Shown: positions 39,840 through 48,036 of the stretch, piece by piece
Layout: the number at the start of each line of letters is the position of its first letter
How positions within the stretch are numbered: position 1 is the first letter of the stretch
NCBI RefSeq assembly: GCF_034674885.1
Contig: NZ_JAUCDS010000006.1
Span: forward strand, 1 to 64,000
Direction of reading: 5' to 3'
Origin: Castellaniella sp034674885
Lineage (GTDB): Bacteria > Pseudomonadota > Gammaproteobacteria > Burkholderiales > Burkholderiaceae_B
Length of the DNA: 64,000 nucleotides
The notes under the pieces: generated by a model
Seen by the model: the letters and a program-made list of their open reading frames with translations, nothing else
The model's database searches: none
Told to the model about the DNA's origin: nothing
Position numbers and translations under genes: made by a program

Positions 39840-40814
39840 TCAATTGGCGTGGCGCCACTGCGCCACCAAGGGCTGCAAGCCCGACAAATGCTGCACGGTG
39901 CTGATGCCGGCCACCGGCCATTGATACAGCGCTGTGCATGCGCCCCCAACCCACAGCGCTGTGGACTCCAGCAGCTGGGCGCGCAGCTCGCGCAGGCTGG
40001 CACGCACCACTGCCGCTTTATGCAGATTACTGAAACTCAATGCCACCACATCGATCCGATGCGCCTGCGCCGCTTCGACAATATCGGTCAGCGGGGTCTG
40101 CGTGCCCAGCGATACGCAAGTACACCCCTCCAACGTCAACAGCGCCTCGACCATCAGCAGCCCCAGGCTGTGCTGCTCTTGCGGTACGGTCGTGAGCAGC
40201 ACTTTGGGACCCTGTGCCACGGGCTGCGGGGCCAGCGAAGCCATGGCGTGGCGCAGCACGCCGGTGATGACCTCGGTATACAGGTGTTCCTCGAAGATCT
40301 CGAAGCGCCCCTGCGCCCAGGCCTCGCCTACCGCCGTCGTCAGCGGCGCCACCAGATCCGTCACGAAAGGTGCCAATCCCATGCGCAACTGGGCGTGGCT
40401 GAGGCTGTACCGCAGCGTGTGCGGATCGTGCGCACCAATGGCGTGGAGCATGTCGCCAATCATGGGATCTGTGCTGGCTTCCAGCACATTTGTCTTAGAC
40501 AAAACAGCAGTTTGTGCCGGGGAACGACGAATCAGAAGATCCTGCAACGCAGCCTGATCCAGACCGACCACCTTGCCGGGACGCAGACCGAGGCCCAGCA
40601 GCCGACTGATCAACCGGAGCTGTTGCACCTGGTCCAGACTGTAGACCCTGTCGCCCGAAGCATTGCGCAATGGCGTGGGAAACCCGTAGCGTCGTTCCCA
40701 CACGCGCAGCGTGTCCTTGCCCAAGCCTGTCTCGCGTTCGACGGCGGCAATCGGCAGCCCGGCGTCGTTGGATCCGGACGCCGTGAGAGCAATCGGTGTG
40801 GTCGAAGAGTTCAT
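39840..40814 (-). CDS. litR: CarH/LitR-type B12-dependent MerR-family repressor
   Basis: A 324-residue photoreceptor-type regulator. Residues 20-90 are a MerR helix-turn-helix (ETGLGKDTLRVWERRYGFP). The four-helix cap has W166 followed by E176-H177 (the W-x9-E-H motif that covers the adenosyl group), and the Rossmann part has E213-x-H215-x-x-G (PQEQHSLGLLMVEALL), the B12-binding signature, with H215 the lower ligand. In CarH/LitR proteins adenosylcobalamin in the dark promotes DNA binding, and light breaks the Co-C bond and releases it. It is divergent from the photolyase-Cfa operon and upstream of the lipocalin gene. The same 13-bp palindrome lies in its promoter and inside its coding region. 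Confidence 0.92.
   Translation of the reverse strand: MNSSTTPIALTASGSNDAGLPIAAVERETGLGKDTLRVWERRYGFPTPLRNASGDRVYSLDQVQQLRLISRLLGLGLRPGKVVGLDQAALQDLLIRRSPAQTAVLSKTNVLEASTDPMIGDMLHAIGAHDPHTLRYSLSHAQLRMGLAPFVTDLVAPLTTAVGEAWAQGRFEIFEEHLYTEVITGVLRHAMASLAPQPVAQGPKVLLTTVPQEQHSLGLLMVEALLTLEGCTCVSLGTQTPLTDIVEAAQAHRIDVVALSFSNLHKAAVVRASLRELRAQLLESTALWVGGACTALYQWPVAGISTVQHLSGLQPLVAQWRHAN
40490..40502. promoter_or_regulatory. Copy of the LitR-type palindrome inside the litR coding region
   Basis: TTGTCT-T-AGACAA, identical to the intergenic site at 40838-40850, lies in the litR gene at the codons for residues about 105-109 (LSKTN region). The identity extends by one further T on the left and by As on the right (TTTGTCTTAGACAAAA). 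A second repressor site about 350 bases into its own gene could act as a roadblock or loop anchor. Function is inferred. Confidence 0.55.
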
Positions 40815-40836
40815 GGTGAATGAATGATTGGGCTAA

Positions 40837-40872
40837 ATTGTCTTAGACAAAAAAGGGTTTGTCTAGTACATT
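40837..40872. promoter_or_regulatory. Overlapping divergent promoters with LitR-type operator
   Basis: Plus strand: TAGACA (40844-40849), 17 bases, TACATT (40867-40872), reading into the FAD-oxidoreductase operon. Minus strand: TAGACA (40865-40860), 17 bases, GACAAT (40842-40837), reading into litR. The palindrome TTGTCT-T-AGACAA (40838-40850) and a related TTGTCTAGTACA (40859-40870), 21 bases apart, cover both -10/-35 pairs. A repressor here would control both directions. Boxes are read directly; strength and LitR binding are inferred. Confidence 0.7.
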
Positions 40873-40931
40873 ACACCACAAGAGCAGTGCAGTTGTGCTG
40901 CTCAGACCATCATCGCACAGCGGACAACACC

Positions 40932-42236
40932 ATGAAAGTTGCTGTCATCGGATCAGGAATCTCGGGTTTAGCGGCCGCACACCGGTTGCACGGGCAGGCA
41001 CAGGTCACGTTGTACGAGGCCGGAAGCTATTTTGGCGGTCATACGCACACCGTGGATGTCTCTTTGCCTGACGCTCGCGGTCGGATTGTGACGCATGGGG
41101 TCGACACCGGTTTTCTGGTGTTCAACGAGCGCACCTATCCCGGATTGATTGCCTTGCTCGACAAGCTGAAGGTGCCCACCGCCCCGTCCGACATGTCGTT
41201 TTCCGTGCAGGTGCCTGGGGCAGGCGCACTGGGCGCGGGGGCGCTGGAGTGGAGCGGTTCCAGCCTGACAACCGTGTTTGCCCAGCGACGCAATCTGCTG
41301 CGCCCGCGGTTTTTAGGCATGCTCTCGGAACTGCTGCGCTTCAACCGCCTGTGCACCGCGCTGGCCGATAGCGGACAAGAACAGGCGCTGGCGCAATCGC
41401 TGGGTGATTTTCTGGATCAGCACGGTTTTAGCACGGCCTTTCGCCACTGGTATTTTCTGCCCATGCTTGGCTGCATCTGGAGTTGCCCGACCGACCAGAT
41501 GCTGCGATTTCCCGTCGCCACCATGGTGCGCTTCTGTCACAACCATGGCCTTATCCAGGTGCGGAACCGGCCTCAATGGCACACCGTGGCGGGCGGAGCG
41601 CGCCATTATGTCAACGCCATCCTGCAAGGCCTGGATGCACGCCTGTCCACGCCAGTCACGCACATCGAACGCAACACCGCCGGCGTACTCGTGCACACAG
41701 GCGGTGCCACCGAACATTTCGACGCCGTCGTGCTGGCCGTGCATAGCGACCAAGCCTTGCGCCTGCTGCAGCGCCCCAGCACTGTCGAGCAGCGTGTACT
41801 GGGGGCCATCCGCTACCAGTCCAACCGCGCCGTGCTGCACACCGACACCCGTGTGATGCCGCAGCGCCGCGCCGCCTGGGCAGCATGGAATTACGAACGT
41901 GCCGCCGACGACGCGCAGGAACTGGCCAGGGTGTGCTTGCACTACTGGATCAATCGCCTGCAGCCTCTGCCCTTTGCAGAGCCGGTGCTGGTGTCGCTCA
42001 ACCCGGTGAGTCCCATCGATCCGCAGAAAATCCTGGGCGAGTTCGATTACGACCACCCCGTCTTCGACCTGCAAGCATGGTCCGCGCAAAGTCAGATCCC
42101 CCGGATACAGGGCGTGCGGCGCACCTGGTTTGCGGGCGCCTGGACGGGCTACGGCTTTCATGAGGATGGCCTGCAATCGGGCTACCGCGCCGCCGATGCG
42201 CTGCTGGCGCAGATGCGTTACCGGGAGGCCGCATGA
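40932..42236 (+). CDS. FAD-dependent amine-oxidase-like protein (first gene of the LitR operon)
   Basis: A 434-residue flavoprotein of the amine oxidase/NAD(P)-binding family. The FAD motif is at the N-terminus, VIGSGISGLAAAHRLHGQAQ, followed by YEAGSYFGGHTHTVDVSL, and the C-terminal motif is TWFAGAWTGYGFHEDGLQSG. The ATG at 40932 gives the complete fold; upstream in-frame codons run through the promoter. Such proteins regularly precede DUF1365 and Cfa-like genes, and a dehydrogenase/methylase pair of this sort makes furan-containing fatty acids in Rhodobacter relatives. Acting on a fatty acyl chain is therefore plausible, not shown. The next gene overlaps it by four bases. Confidence 0.88.
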   Translation: MKVAVIGSGISGLAAAHRLHGQAQVTLYEAGSYFGGHTHTVDVSLPDARGRIVTHGVDTGFLVFNERTYPGLIALLDKLKVPTAPSDMSFSVQVPGAGALGAGALEWSGSSLTTVFAQRRNLLRPRFLGMLSELLRFNRLCTALADSGQEQALAQSLGDFLDQHGFSTAFRHWYFLPMLGCIWSCPTDQMLRFPVATMVRFCHNHGLIQVRNRPQWHTVAGGARHYVNAILQGLDARLSTPVTHIERNTAGVLVHTGGATEHFDAVVLAVHSDQALRLLQRPSTVEQRVLGAIRYQSNRAVLHTDTRVMPQRRAAWAAWNYERAADDAQELARVCLHYWINRLQPLPFAEPVLVSLNPVSPIDPQKILGEFDYDHPVFDLQAWSAQSQIPRIQGVRRTWFAGAWTGYGFHEDGLQSGYRAADALLAQMRYREAA

Positions 42237-43057
42237 GCATCCCCGCCGCCAGCGCCAGCATGGCAGGCAACGTGCCGCACATCGGCTTCGGCCACGTGTG
42301 GCACACCCGGCTGCGCCCGCGCCGCCACCGCTTCATGGTACCGACCTTCTTCCTGTTGCTGCCCATGCGCACGCTGCGCGAACGCCCCGAAGCGGCAGGC
42401 GTACTGGCCTTGAACCGCGCGGGATGGCTTTCATTCCGCGACACCGACCATGGTGACGGCCATGGCCCCCAGCAAGGCGGTGCATTGGCTTGGCTGGAAG
42501 GACTGCTGCAAGCCGAGGGCATCACCGATGCACAGGGCGAGATCTGGTTGCAGTGCTACCCGCGCGTACTGGGCTACAGCTTCAAACCGGTCAGTTTCTG
42601 GTACTGCCACCGCATGGACGGCAGCCTGCGCACCATTGTCGCCGAGGTGAACAATACCTTCGGCGAGCGCCACGCCTACCTGTTGGACCACCCGCGCTAC
42701 GGGCAGGAACTGCAGGCACGCAAGGTGTTTCACGTCTCACCGTTCTGCACCCTGGACGGCGGCTACCACTTTGAGTTTCGCCGGGGCGGAACCGACGGAC
42801 TGCAATCGGTCAAGGTGCGCATCGACTACCACGACGCCGAGGGCCCCGTATTGCTCACCGGCATGGCCGGCAGGCTGGAGCCGCTCAACGCGTCCAGCCG
42901 CCGCCGCGCCCTTTGGCGCTACCCGCTGCTCACGCTGGGCGTGATGGCCCGCATCCTCTGGAACGCGCTGCTGCTGTGGCTCAAACGGGTGCCTTTCCAC
43001 ACGAAGCCCCAGGCGCCTGCGGTGCCTGTGTCCCGCTCATCTGCAACCGACCGCTGA
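42233..43057 (+). CDS. DUF1365 family protein
   Basis: A 274-residue protein. Markers of DUF1365 include HVWHTRLRPRRHRFMVPTFF (residues 18-37), PRVLGYSFKPVSFWYCHR (about 103-120), VAEVNNTFGERHAYLL and KVFHVSPFCTLDGGYHFEF. The function is unknown, but the family is almost always found between an FAD oxidoreductase and a Cfa-like methyltransferase, as here. Its ATG overlaps the upstream stop and its stop is two bases before the Cfa-like start, indicating translational coupling. A C-terminal hydrophobic helix suggests membrane association. Confidence 0.92.
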   Translation: MSIPAASASMAGNVPHIGFGHVWHTRLRPRRHRFMVPTFFLLLPMRTLRERPEAAGVLALNRAGWLSFRDTDHGDGHGPQQGGALAWLEGLLQAEGITDAQGEIWLQCYPRVLGYSFKPVSFWYCHRMDGSLRTIVAEVNNTFGERHAYLLDHPRYGQELQARKVFHVSPFCTLDGGYHFEFRRGGTDGLQSVKVRIDYHDAEGPVLLTGMAGRLEPLNASSRRRALWRYPLLTLGVMARILWNALLLWLKRVPFHTKPQAPAVPVSRSSATDR

Positions 43058-43059
43058 TC

Positions 43060-44292
43060 ATGAATACCACCACCACACCGATTTCGCTGCCCTTGTCTCT
43101 GCGGCTGCCACCCGGCCTGCCCAGGACGGCGCGGTACGCCTTGCACCTGCTGCAGCGCCTGCAACACGGGACGCTGCACCTGAAACTGCCCGATGGCAGT
43201 ACCCTTGAACTGGGTCAGGGGGGCCACCCGCAATCCAGCCTGCACCTGCATGACTGGCGGGTATTTGGTGCCGTCCTGCGCTCGGGCGACATCGGGCTGG
43301 CCGAGGCTTATATCGATCAGCACTGGAGCACACCGCAGCTGGCCGACCTTTTGCGCCTGCTGATGGCCAACCGCGACACGCTCGAATCAATGGTCTACGG
43401 CGCCTGGTGGGGGCAACTGGCCCACCGTCTGCGCCACCTGCTCAACCGCAATACACGCGCCGGCAGCAGGCGCAACATCCACGCCCACTACGACTTGGGC
43501 AACGCATTCTACGCGCTGTGGCTGGACCCGAGCATGAATTACTCATCCGCCTGGTTCCAGGGCGATCTGGGGGGCGATCTGACTGCCGCCCAGCACGCCA
43601 AGATGCGCCGCGCCTTGCACAGCGCCGGCGTCCAGCCGGGCGACCGGGTGCTGGAAATTGGCTGCGGCTGGGGCGCACTGGCAGAGATGGCGGCGGGAGA
43701 ATTCCAGGCCCATGTCACCGGCGTGACGCTCTCTACCGAGCAACTGGCGTTTGGCCGCCAGCGCCTGCATGAGGCGGGGCTGTCCACCCAGGCCGAGCTG
43801 CGCCTGCAAGACTACCGTGACATCCAGGACGCCCCGTTCGATGCCATTTGCTCGATCGAAATGATCGAAGCCGTGGGGCAATCTTACTGGCCCAGCTATT
43901 TCGACACCGTGGCGCGTTTGCTCAAACCCGGCGGTCGCGCCTGCGTGCAGAGCATCGTCATCGACGACGCCTTGTTCGAGCGCTATATACAGGGGACGGA
44001 TTTCATTCAGCAATACATCTTTCCCGGCGGCTGCCTGCCCAGCCCCAAGCACTTCCGTGCAGCGGCGCAGCAAAAGGGGCTGCGCGTGGTGGAAGAGCTG
44101 GCCTTCGGCGCCGACTACGCCGAGACCCTGCGCCGCTGGCACATCCGGTTCAAGCAGCAGCAGGTCCAGGTGCTGGCACAGGGGTTTGATGCGAAATTCC
44201 TGCGCACTTGGGAGTTCTATCTCGCGTACTGCGAAGCCGCTTTCGACAGCCGCAATATCGACGTGGTGCAGTTCACGCTCGTGAAAGACTGA
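43060..44292 (+). CDS. Cfa-like SAM-dependent fatty-acyl methyltransferase
   Basis: A 410-residue member of the cyclopropane-fatty-acid synthase family. The SAM site is VLEIGCGWGALAEMAAGE; other core motifs are NIHAHYDLGNAFYALWLDPS and FIQQYIFPGGCLPSPKHF. Two residues differ by eye from E. coli Cfa: the active-site cysteine of YSCAY is serine (MNYSSAWF) and the bicarbonate-site histidine is glutamine (CVQSIVID). These changes are usual in Cfa-like proteins of stress clusters such as the fatty-acid methylase UfaM and may mean plain methylation instead of ring closure. The ATG at 43060 lies two bases after the DUF1365 stop. It acts on membrane phospholipid acyl chains. Confidence 0.88.
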   Translation: MNTTTTPISLPLSLRLPPGLPRTARYALHLLQRLQHGTLHLKLPDGSTLELGQGGHPQSSLHLHDWRVFGAVLRSGDIGLAEAYIDQHWSTPQLADLLRLLMANRDTLESMVYGAWWGQLAHRLRHLLNRNTRAGSRRNIHAHYDLGNAFYALWLDPSMNYSSAWFQGDLGGDLTAAQHAKMRRALHSAGVQPGDRVLEIGCGWGALAEMAAGEFQAHVTGVTLSTEQLAFGRQRLHEAGLSTQAELRLQDYRDIQDAPFDAICSIEMIEAVGQSYWPSYFDTVARLLKPGGRACVQSIVIDDALFERYIQGTDFIQQYIFPGGCLPSPKHFRAAAQQKGLRVVEELAFGADYAETLRRWHIRFKQQQVQVLAQGFDAKFLRTWEFYLAYCEAAFDSRNIDVVQFTLVKD

Positions 44293-44319
44293 AAATATCA
44301 TCCCTTTCGATCGGTGCCT

Positions 44320-44916
44320 ATGCCTTTCTACCGTTACTCACCGTTGATGCGCCTGGTGCGGGTTCAGCTGCTGGCCGCCGCGATGGTCTTGGGGGTGGCT
44401 GATCTCAGCGCCGCAGCCGATCAGCCCGCGGCCCCGCCCGCCTTCATCCACCCTGCGCTGCCCGAAGCCACGTTGCAGGGTCAGGGGCAGATGCGCTTTC
44501 TCGGGCTGCGGATCTACGACGCCCGCCTGTGGGCAGGCCCTCGGTTCGAGGCAGCCGACTTCGACGCGTATCCGCTGGCGCTGGAACTGACTTACCACCG
44601 CGCCTTCACGGGGACCGCCATCGCCCAACGCTCCATCGAAGAGATCGAGCGTCAGGGCAAACTGCCGCCCGCACAGGCCCAGCGCTGGCTGACAGCGCTG
44701 ATTGCCGTGTTGCCCGACGTACAGCCGGGCGACCGTCTGACGGGTTTATACCAACCCGGCGTGGGCATGCGTCTGTGGCATGGCCGACAGGCGCTGGCGG
44801 CCATCGACGATGCCGAACTGGCACGCCGCTTCTTCGCCATCTGGCTGTCGCCCAGCACGTCGGAACCCGACTTGCGCAACGACTTGCTGGCGCTCGAATC
44901 AGGAACAGGGTCATGA
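44320..44916 (+). CDS. Chalcone-isomerase-like exported protein
   Basis: A 198-residue protein with a signal peptide (LLAAAMVLGVADLSAAADQ) and the bacterial chalcone-isomerase-like fold: ATLQGQGQMRFLGLRIYDAR (about 50-69), LALELTYHRAFTGTAIAQRS, and FFAIWLSPSTSEPDLRNDLL at the end. The ATG at 44320 is used; a GTG six bases upstream is an alternative. Bacterial members usually lack flavonoid activity and some bind fatty acids, which suits this operon. Its stop overlaps the next start as ATGA. Predicted to be periplasmic. Confidence 0.85.
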   Translation: MPFYRYSPLMRLVRVQLLAAAMVLGVADLSAAADQPAAPPAFIHPALPEATLQGQGQMRFLGLRIYDARLWAGPRFEAADFDAYPLALELTYHRAFTGTAIAQRSIEEIERQGKLPPAQAQRWLTALIAVLPDVQPGDRLTGLYQPGVGMRLWHGRQALAAIDDAELARRFFAIWLSPSTSEPDLRNDLLALESGTGS

Positions 44917-46223
44917 CAGGCGGTCCGTCATGGCGGGCTTCTCAGGCGCTGCCTTGGCGTGCGGGGCTGTCCTATGGACTGCTGGGCCTGCCCCTGGCCT
45001 TCGCTGCCTTGCCGCTGTATGTGGTGCTGCCACACTACTACGCCGATGATCTCGGCCTGCCGCTGAGCACCGTAGGGGCGCTGTTGCTGCTGGTACGGCT
45101 GATGGATGCGGGGGCCGATCCGCTGCTGGGACGTTTGAGCGACTTGCTCTACCGCCGCAGCATACATGCGGTTCTGTGGACGGCCGGCGCCTCGGCGCTG
45201 CTTCTGGGCGGCGGCATGGCGGGGCTGTTCTTGCCGCTCGTGCGGGGCACGACGGCGCTGGCGGCCTGGATGGTGGCGGGGCTTTTGTTCACCTGCCTGG
45301 CACACAGTCTGTTGCTGATTGCCCACCAGGCCTGGGGGGTGCAGCTGGGGGGCGACCGGGTACAACGCAGCCGCATCGTGGCCTGGCGCGAGGGTCTGGG
45401 CTTGATTGGCGTGGTTGCGGCCAGCGCGCTCTCGGTGGCCTGGGGCGCAGGTCCCATGCTGGGGGTATTCGCGCTGGCATTGCTCGCCGGCTGGCTGACG
45501 CTCTGGCAGGCACCGCGCCCGCCGCTCGCAATCGAAACCCATGAGGAACACACGGCGGGCAAGTCCCGGCTCTGGCAGCCGCTGACCCAGGCGTCCTTTC
45601 GCCGGCTGCTGGCGGTGTTTTTGTGCAATGGCATCGCCAGCGCCATTCCGGCTGCGCTGATGCTGTTTTTCGCCCAAGACAGGCTTCTGGCCTCGCCGTC
45701 GCAGATTGCGCTGTTTCTGACGCTGTATTTCGTCAGCGGTGCGCTGTCCATGCCCGCCTGGCTGCAGTTCGTGCGCCGCTTCGGGCTGGAACGCGCGTGG
45801 CTGGCCGGCATGCTGCTGGCAGTGGCCTGCTTTGGCTGGGCGGCAGCTCTGCAAGGCGGCCAGCTGGCCGCCTTTGCCGTCATCTGCGTGCTGTCGGGTG
45901 CGGCGCTGGGGGCTGACCTGGTTGCGCCCGGCGCCCTGCTGGCCTTGCTGATCGAACGCCACGGCGCGCAGGGTGCGCATGACGGCGCCTACCTGGGCTG
46001 GTGGAATCTGGCCACCAAGCTCAACCTGGCGCTGGCCGCCGGCGTCACCCTGCCGCTCTTGCAATGGCTGGGCTATGTGCCCGGCAGCCAGGATCCGCTG
46101 GCCTTGCAGCGTCTGGCCTGGATTTATGCGCTGCTGCCCTGCGCGCTCAAGCTCGCGGCAGCCTGGCTGCTGCATAGCCGGATGATCGCCCCCCAGAACT
46201 CTCCCACAGGAGCCATGTCATGA
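44913..46223 (+). CDS. MFS transporter of the GPH (MelB-like) type
   Basis: A 436-residue 12-helix transporter. The N-terminal GLLGLPLAFAALPLYVVLPHYYA and LVRLMDAGADPLLGRLSDLL (about residues 60-79) with the D-D/G-R loop are typical of glycoside-pentoside-hexuronide cation symporter relatives. Operon members of this type are conserved with Cfa-like and DUF3833 genes and may flip or export a lipid or its precursor instead of a sugar. Start 44913 overlaps the preceding stop; its stop overlaps the next ATG by four bases. Confidence 0.87.
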   Translation: MTGGPSWRASQALPWRAGLSYGLLGLPLAFAALPLYVVLPHYYADDLGLPLSTVGALLLLVRLMDAGADPLLGRLSDLLYRRSIHAVLWTAGASALLLGGGMAGLFLPLVRGTTALAAWMVAGLLFTCLAHSLLLIAHQAWGVQLGGDRVQRSRIVAWREGLGLIGVVAASALSVAWGAGPMLGVFALALLAGWLTLWQAPRPPLAIETHEEHTAGKSRLWQPLTQASFRRLLAVFLCNGIASAIPAALMLFFAQDRLLASPSQIALFLTLYFVSGALSMPAWLQFVRRFGLERAWLAGMLLAVACFGWAAALQGGQLAAFAVICVLSGAALGADLVAPGALLALLIERHGAQGAHDGAYLGWWNLATKLNLALAAGVTLPLLQWLGYVPGSQDPLALQRLAWIYALLPCALKLAAAWLLHSRMIAPQNSPTGAMS

Positions 46224-46756
46224 ACACTCGCCGTCACGTCCTTTTAGCCCTGCTCGCGGGCACCGCTGTGCTTGCGGGCTGCGCCAGCCCTCAGGTGAGC
46301 GACTATGCCCAGCAGCGCCCCAAACTGGAACTCGACCGCTATTTCAACGGCCGCGTTCATGCCCACGGTATTTTTCAAAAGCGCAGCGGCGAAGTGGCGC
46401 GCCGCTTCACAGTCGTGATGGACTGCCATTGGGAAGGCAATCAGGGCGTGCTGGATGAGTTCTTCACCTACTCGGACGGGACGACCCAGCGCCGCATCTG
46501 GCGTTTGACCAAACATGCAGATGGTCGCTACACCGGTCGCGCCGACGATGTGGTGGGAGAGGCTCATGGTCAGGAATCCGGCAACGCCTTTCGCTGGAAC
46601 TATACGCTGCGCTTGCCGGTGGACGACAAGGAGTACGAAGTGCAGTTCGACGACTGGATGTTCCTGGTCGATGAGCGCGTGATGCTCAACCGTGCCACCA
46701 TGAGCAAGTTCGGCATCACGCTGGGCGAGGTGCTGTTGTCCTTCACCAAGGAATAG
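46220..46756 (+). CDS. DUF3833 family lipoprotein
   Basis: A 178-residue lipoprotein. Lipobox TAVLAGC gives an acylated cysteine near residue 21. The DUF3833 core includes LELDRYFNGRVHAHGIFQKR (36-55), FTVVMDCHWEGNQGVLDEFF and DDWMFLVDERVMLNRATMSK. The family forms a beta-barrel-like domain of unknown function and is nearly always found with Cfa-like genes of this operon type. It may be an outer- or inner-membrane-anchored lipid carrier. The start overlaps the MFS stop; an SDR gene follows after four bases. Confidence 0.93.
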   Translation: MNTRRHVLLALLAGTAVLAGCASPQVSDYAQQRPKLELDRYFNGRVHAHGIFQKRSGEVARRFTVVMDCHWEGNQGVLDEFFTYSDGTTQRRIWRLTKHADGRYTGRADDVVGEAHGQESGNAFRWNYTLRLPVDDKEYEVQFDDWMFLVDERVMLNRATMSKFGITLGEVLLSFTKE

Positions 46757-46760
46757 CGCC

Positions 46761-47543
46761 ATGCCCCCCAACCCCCCCATCCCCGACTGGCGCGGCAAGC
46801 GCGTATGGCTGATCGGCGCGTCCAGCGGTATCGGACGCGCCTTGGCCGTATTGCTGCACGCACGTGGCGCACAGGTATGCGTATCGGCACGTCAACAGGA
46901 TCTGCTTGACGCCTTCGCGCGCGAGCATCCCGGCAGCCAGGCGCTGGCGCTCGACGTGACCGACGCCCAGGCCGTCACCAGCGCGACGCAGCAGATTCTG
47001 GCCGGTGGCGCGCTGGATCTGGTGTGCTACTGCGCCGGACACTACCGCCCCATGTCGGTCGAAACGCTGGATCTGGCCGAACTGCTGCAGCATCAGCGCG
47101 TGAACGTCACGGGCGCGCTGCAGGTGCTCTGCGCCGTGGTGCCCGCGCTGCTGCAGGCGGCTGACGCGGGGCGCGCACCACATCTGAGCCTGGTAGCCAG
47201 CGTGGCCGGTTGGCGCGGTCTGCCGCAAAGCCTGGCCTATGGCCCCACCAAGGCGGCTCTGATCAATCTGGCGGAAAGCCTGTATCTTGATCTGCACCCC
47301 AAGGGAGTGGGCGTCAGCCTGATCAACCCCGGTTTTGTCGATACGCCGCTGACCGCGCAAAACCAGTTTTCCATGCCCGCACTCCTCACGCCCGAGCAGG
47401 CGGCGCAGGCCATCGTCCGCGGCTGGGAGCAAGGGAAATTCGAACTGCACTTTCCCAAACGTTTCACCGCTGTGCTCAAGCTCATGCGCTGCTTGCCGTA
47501 TCGCTGGTATTTCCCCTTGGTACACCGTTTCACGGGGCTTTGA
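46761..47543 (+). CDS. Short-chain dehydrogenase/reductase
   Basis: A 260-residue classical SDR. The cofactor motif is LIGASSGIGRALAVLLHARG (about 15-34), the structural motif CAGHYRP follows near 94-100, and the catalytic triad is read as S in LVASVAGWRG with Y-x-x-x-K in SLAYGPTKAAL. An arginine in SARQQD suggests NADP preference. The C-terminus has a hydrophobic, membrane-peripheral stretch. It sits between the DUF3833 and NTF2-like genes, overlapping the latter by four bases. Reduction of an oxidised lipid or carbonyl is a reasonable guess. Confidence 0.9.
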   Translation: MPPNPPIPDWRGKRVWLIGASSGIGRALAVLLHARGAQVCVSARQQDLLDAFAREHPGSQALALDVTDAQAVTSATQQILAGGALDLVCYCAGHYRPMSVETLDLAELLQHQRVNVTGALQVLCAVVPALLQAADAGRAPHLSLVASVAGWRGLPQSLAYGPTKAALINLAESLYLDLHPKGVGVSLINPGFVDTPLTAQNQFSMPALLTPEQAAQAIVRGWEQGKFELHFPKRFTAVLKLMRCLPYRWYFPLVHRFTGL

Positions 47544-48025
47544 ACATGCAGACTTCATTCCCGCCTGCTGACCGCGACAGGCAGGCCACGACCGAAGCCG
47601 CCACGCAGCGGCTGATCGAGCTTTACGAGCAGCTCTCGCCCACGCATCTGGCGATGCTGGACACCCTGTACGCACCCGAAGCACATTTCAAGGACCCGTT
47701 CAACGACGTGCGCGGCGTACGCGCCATCACGCAGATTTTCAGCCACATGTTCGCCACGCTGGATCAACCCCGCTTCACCGTCACCCAGCATCTGGTGCAG
47801 GGTGACCAGGCTTTTCTGTCCTGGGAATTCCGCTTTCGCATGCGCCGCTGGCGACCGCGTGTCGAGCAATGCATCCATGGCGCCACCCTGGTGCGCTTCG
47901 ACACCCAGGGCCGCGTGATGCTGCACCGCGACTACTGGGACGCCGCCGAAGAGCTATATGAAAAAATCCCGCTGATCGGAACCCTGATGCGCTGGCTGCG
48001 CCAATCCGCCTCTGCCACCCGCTAG
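47540..48025 (+). CDS. NTF2-like (SnoaL-type) protein
   Basis: A 161-residue protein of the nuclear transport factor 2 fold: LIELYEQLSPTHLAMLDTLY, then YAPEAHFKDPFNDVRGVRAI (about 50-69) and VRFDTQGRVMLHRDYWDAAE near the C-terminus. Such cone-shaped folds bind small hydrophobic ligands or catalyse isomerisation; no specific active site is recognisable. The ATG at 47540 overlaps the SDR stop and the photolyase gene follows after 11 bases, so it is part of the LitR operon. Confidence 0.88.
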   Translation: MNMQTSFPPADRDRQATTEAATQRLIELYEQLSPTHLAMLDTLYAPEAHFKDPFNDVRGVRAITQIFSHMFATLDQPRFTVTQHLVQGDQAFLSWEFRFRMRRWRPRVEQCIHGATLVRFDTQGRVMLHRDYWDAAEELYEKIPLIGTLMRWLRQSASATR

Positions 48026-48036
48026 GATTCCGCGAA

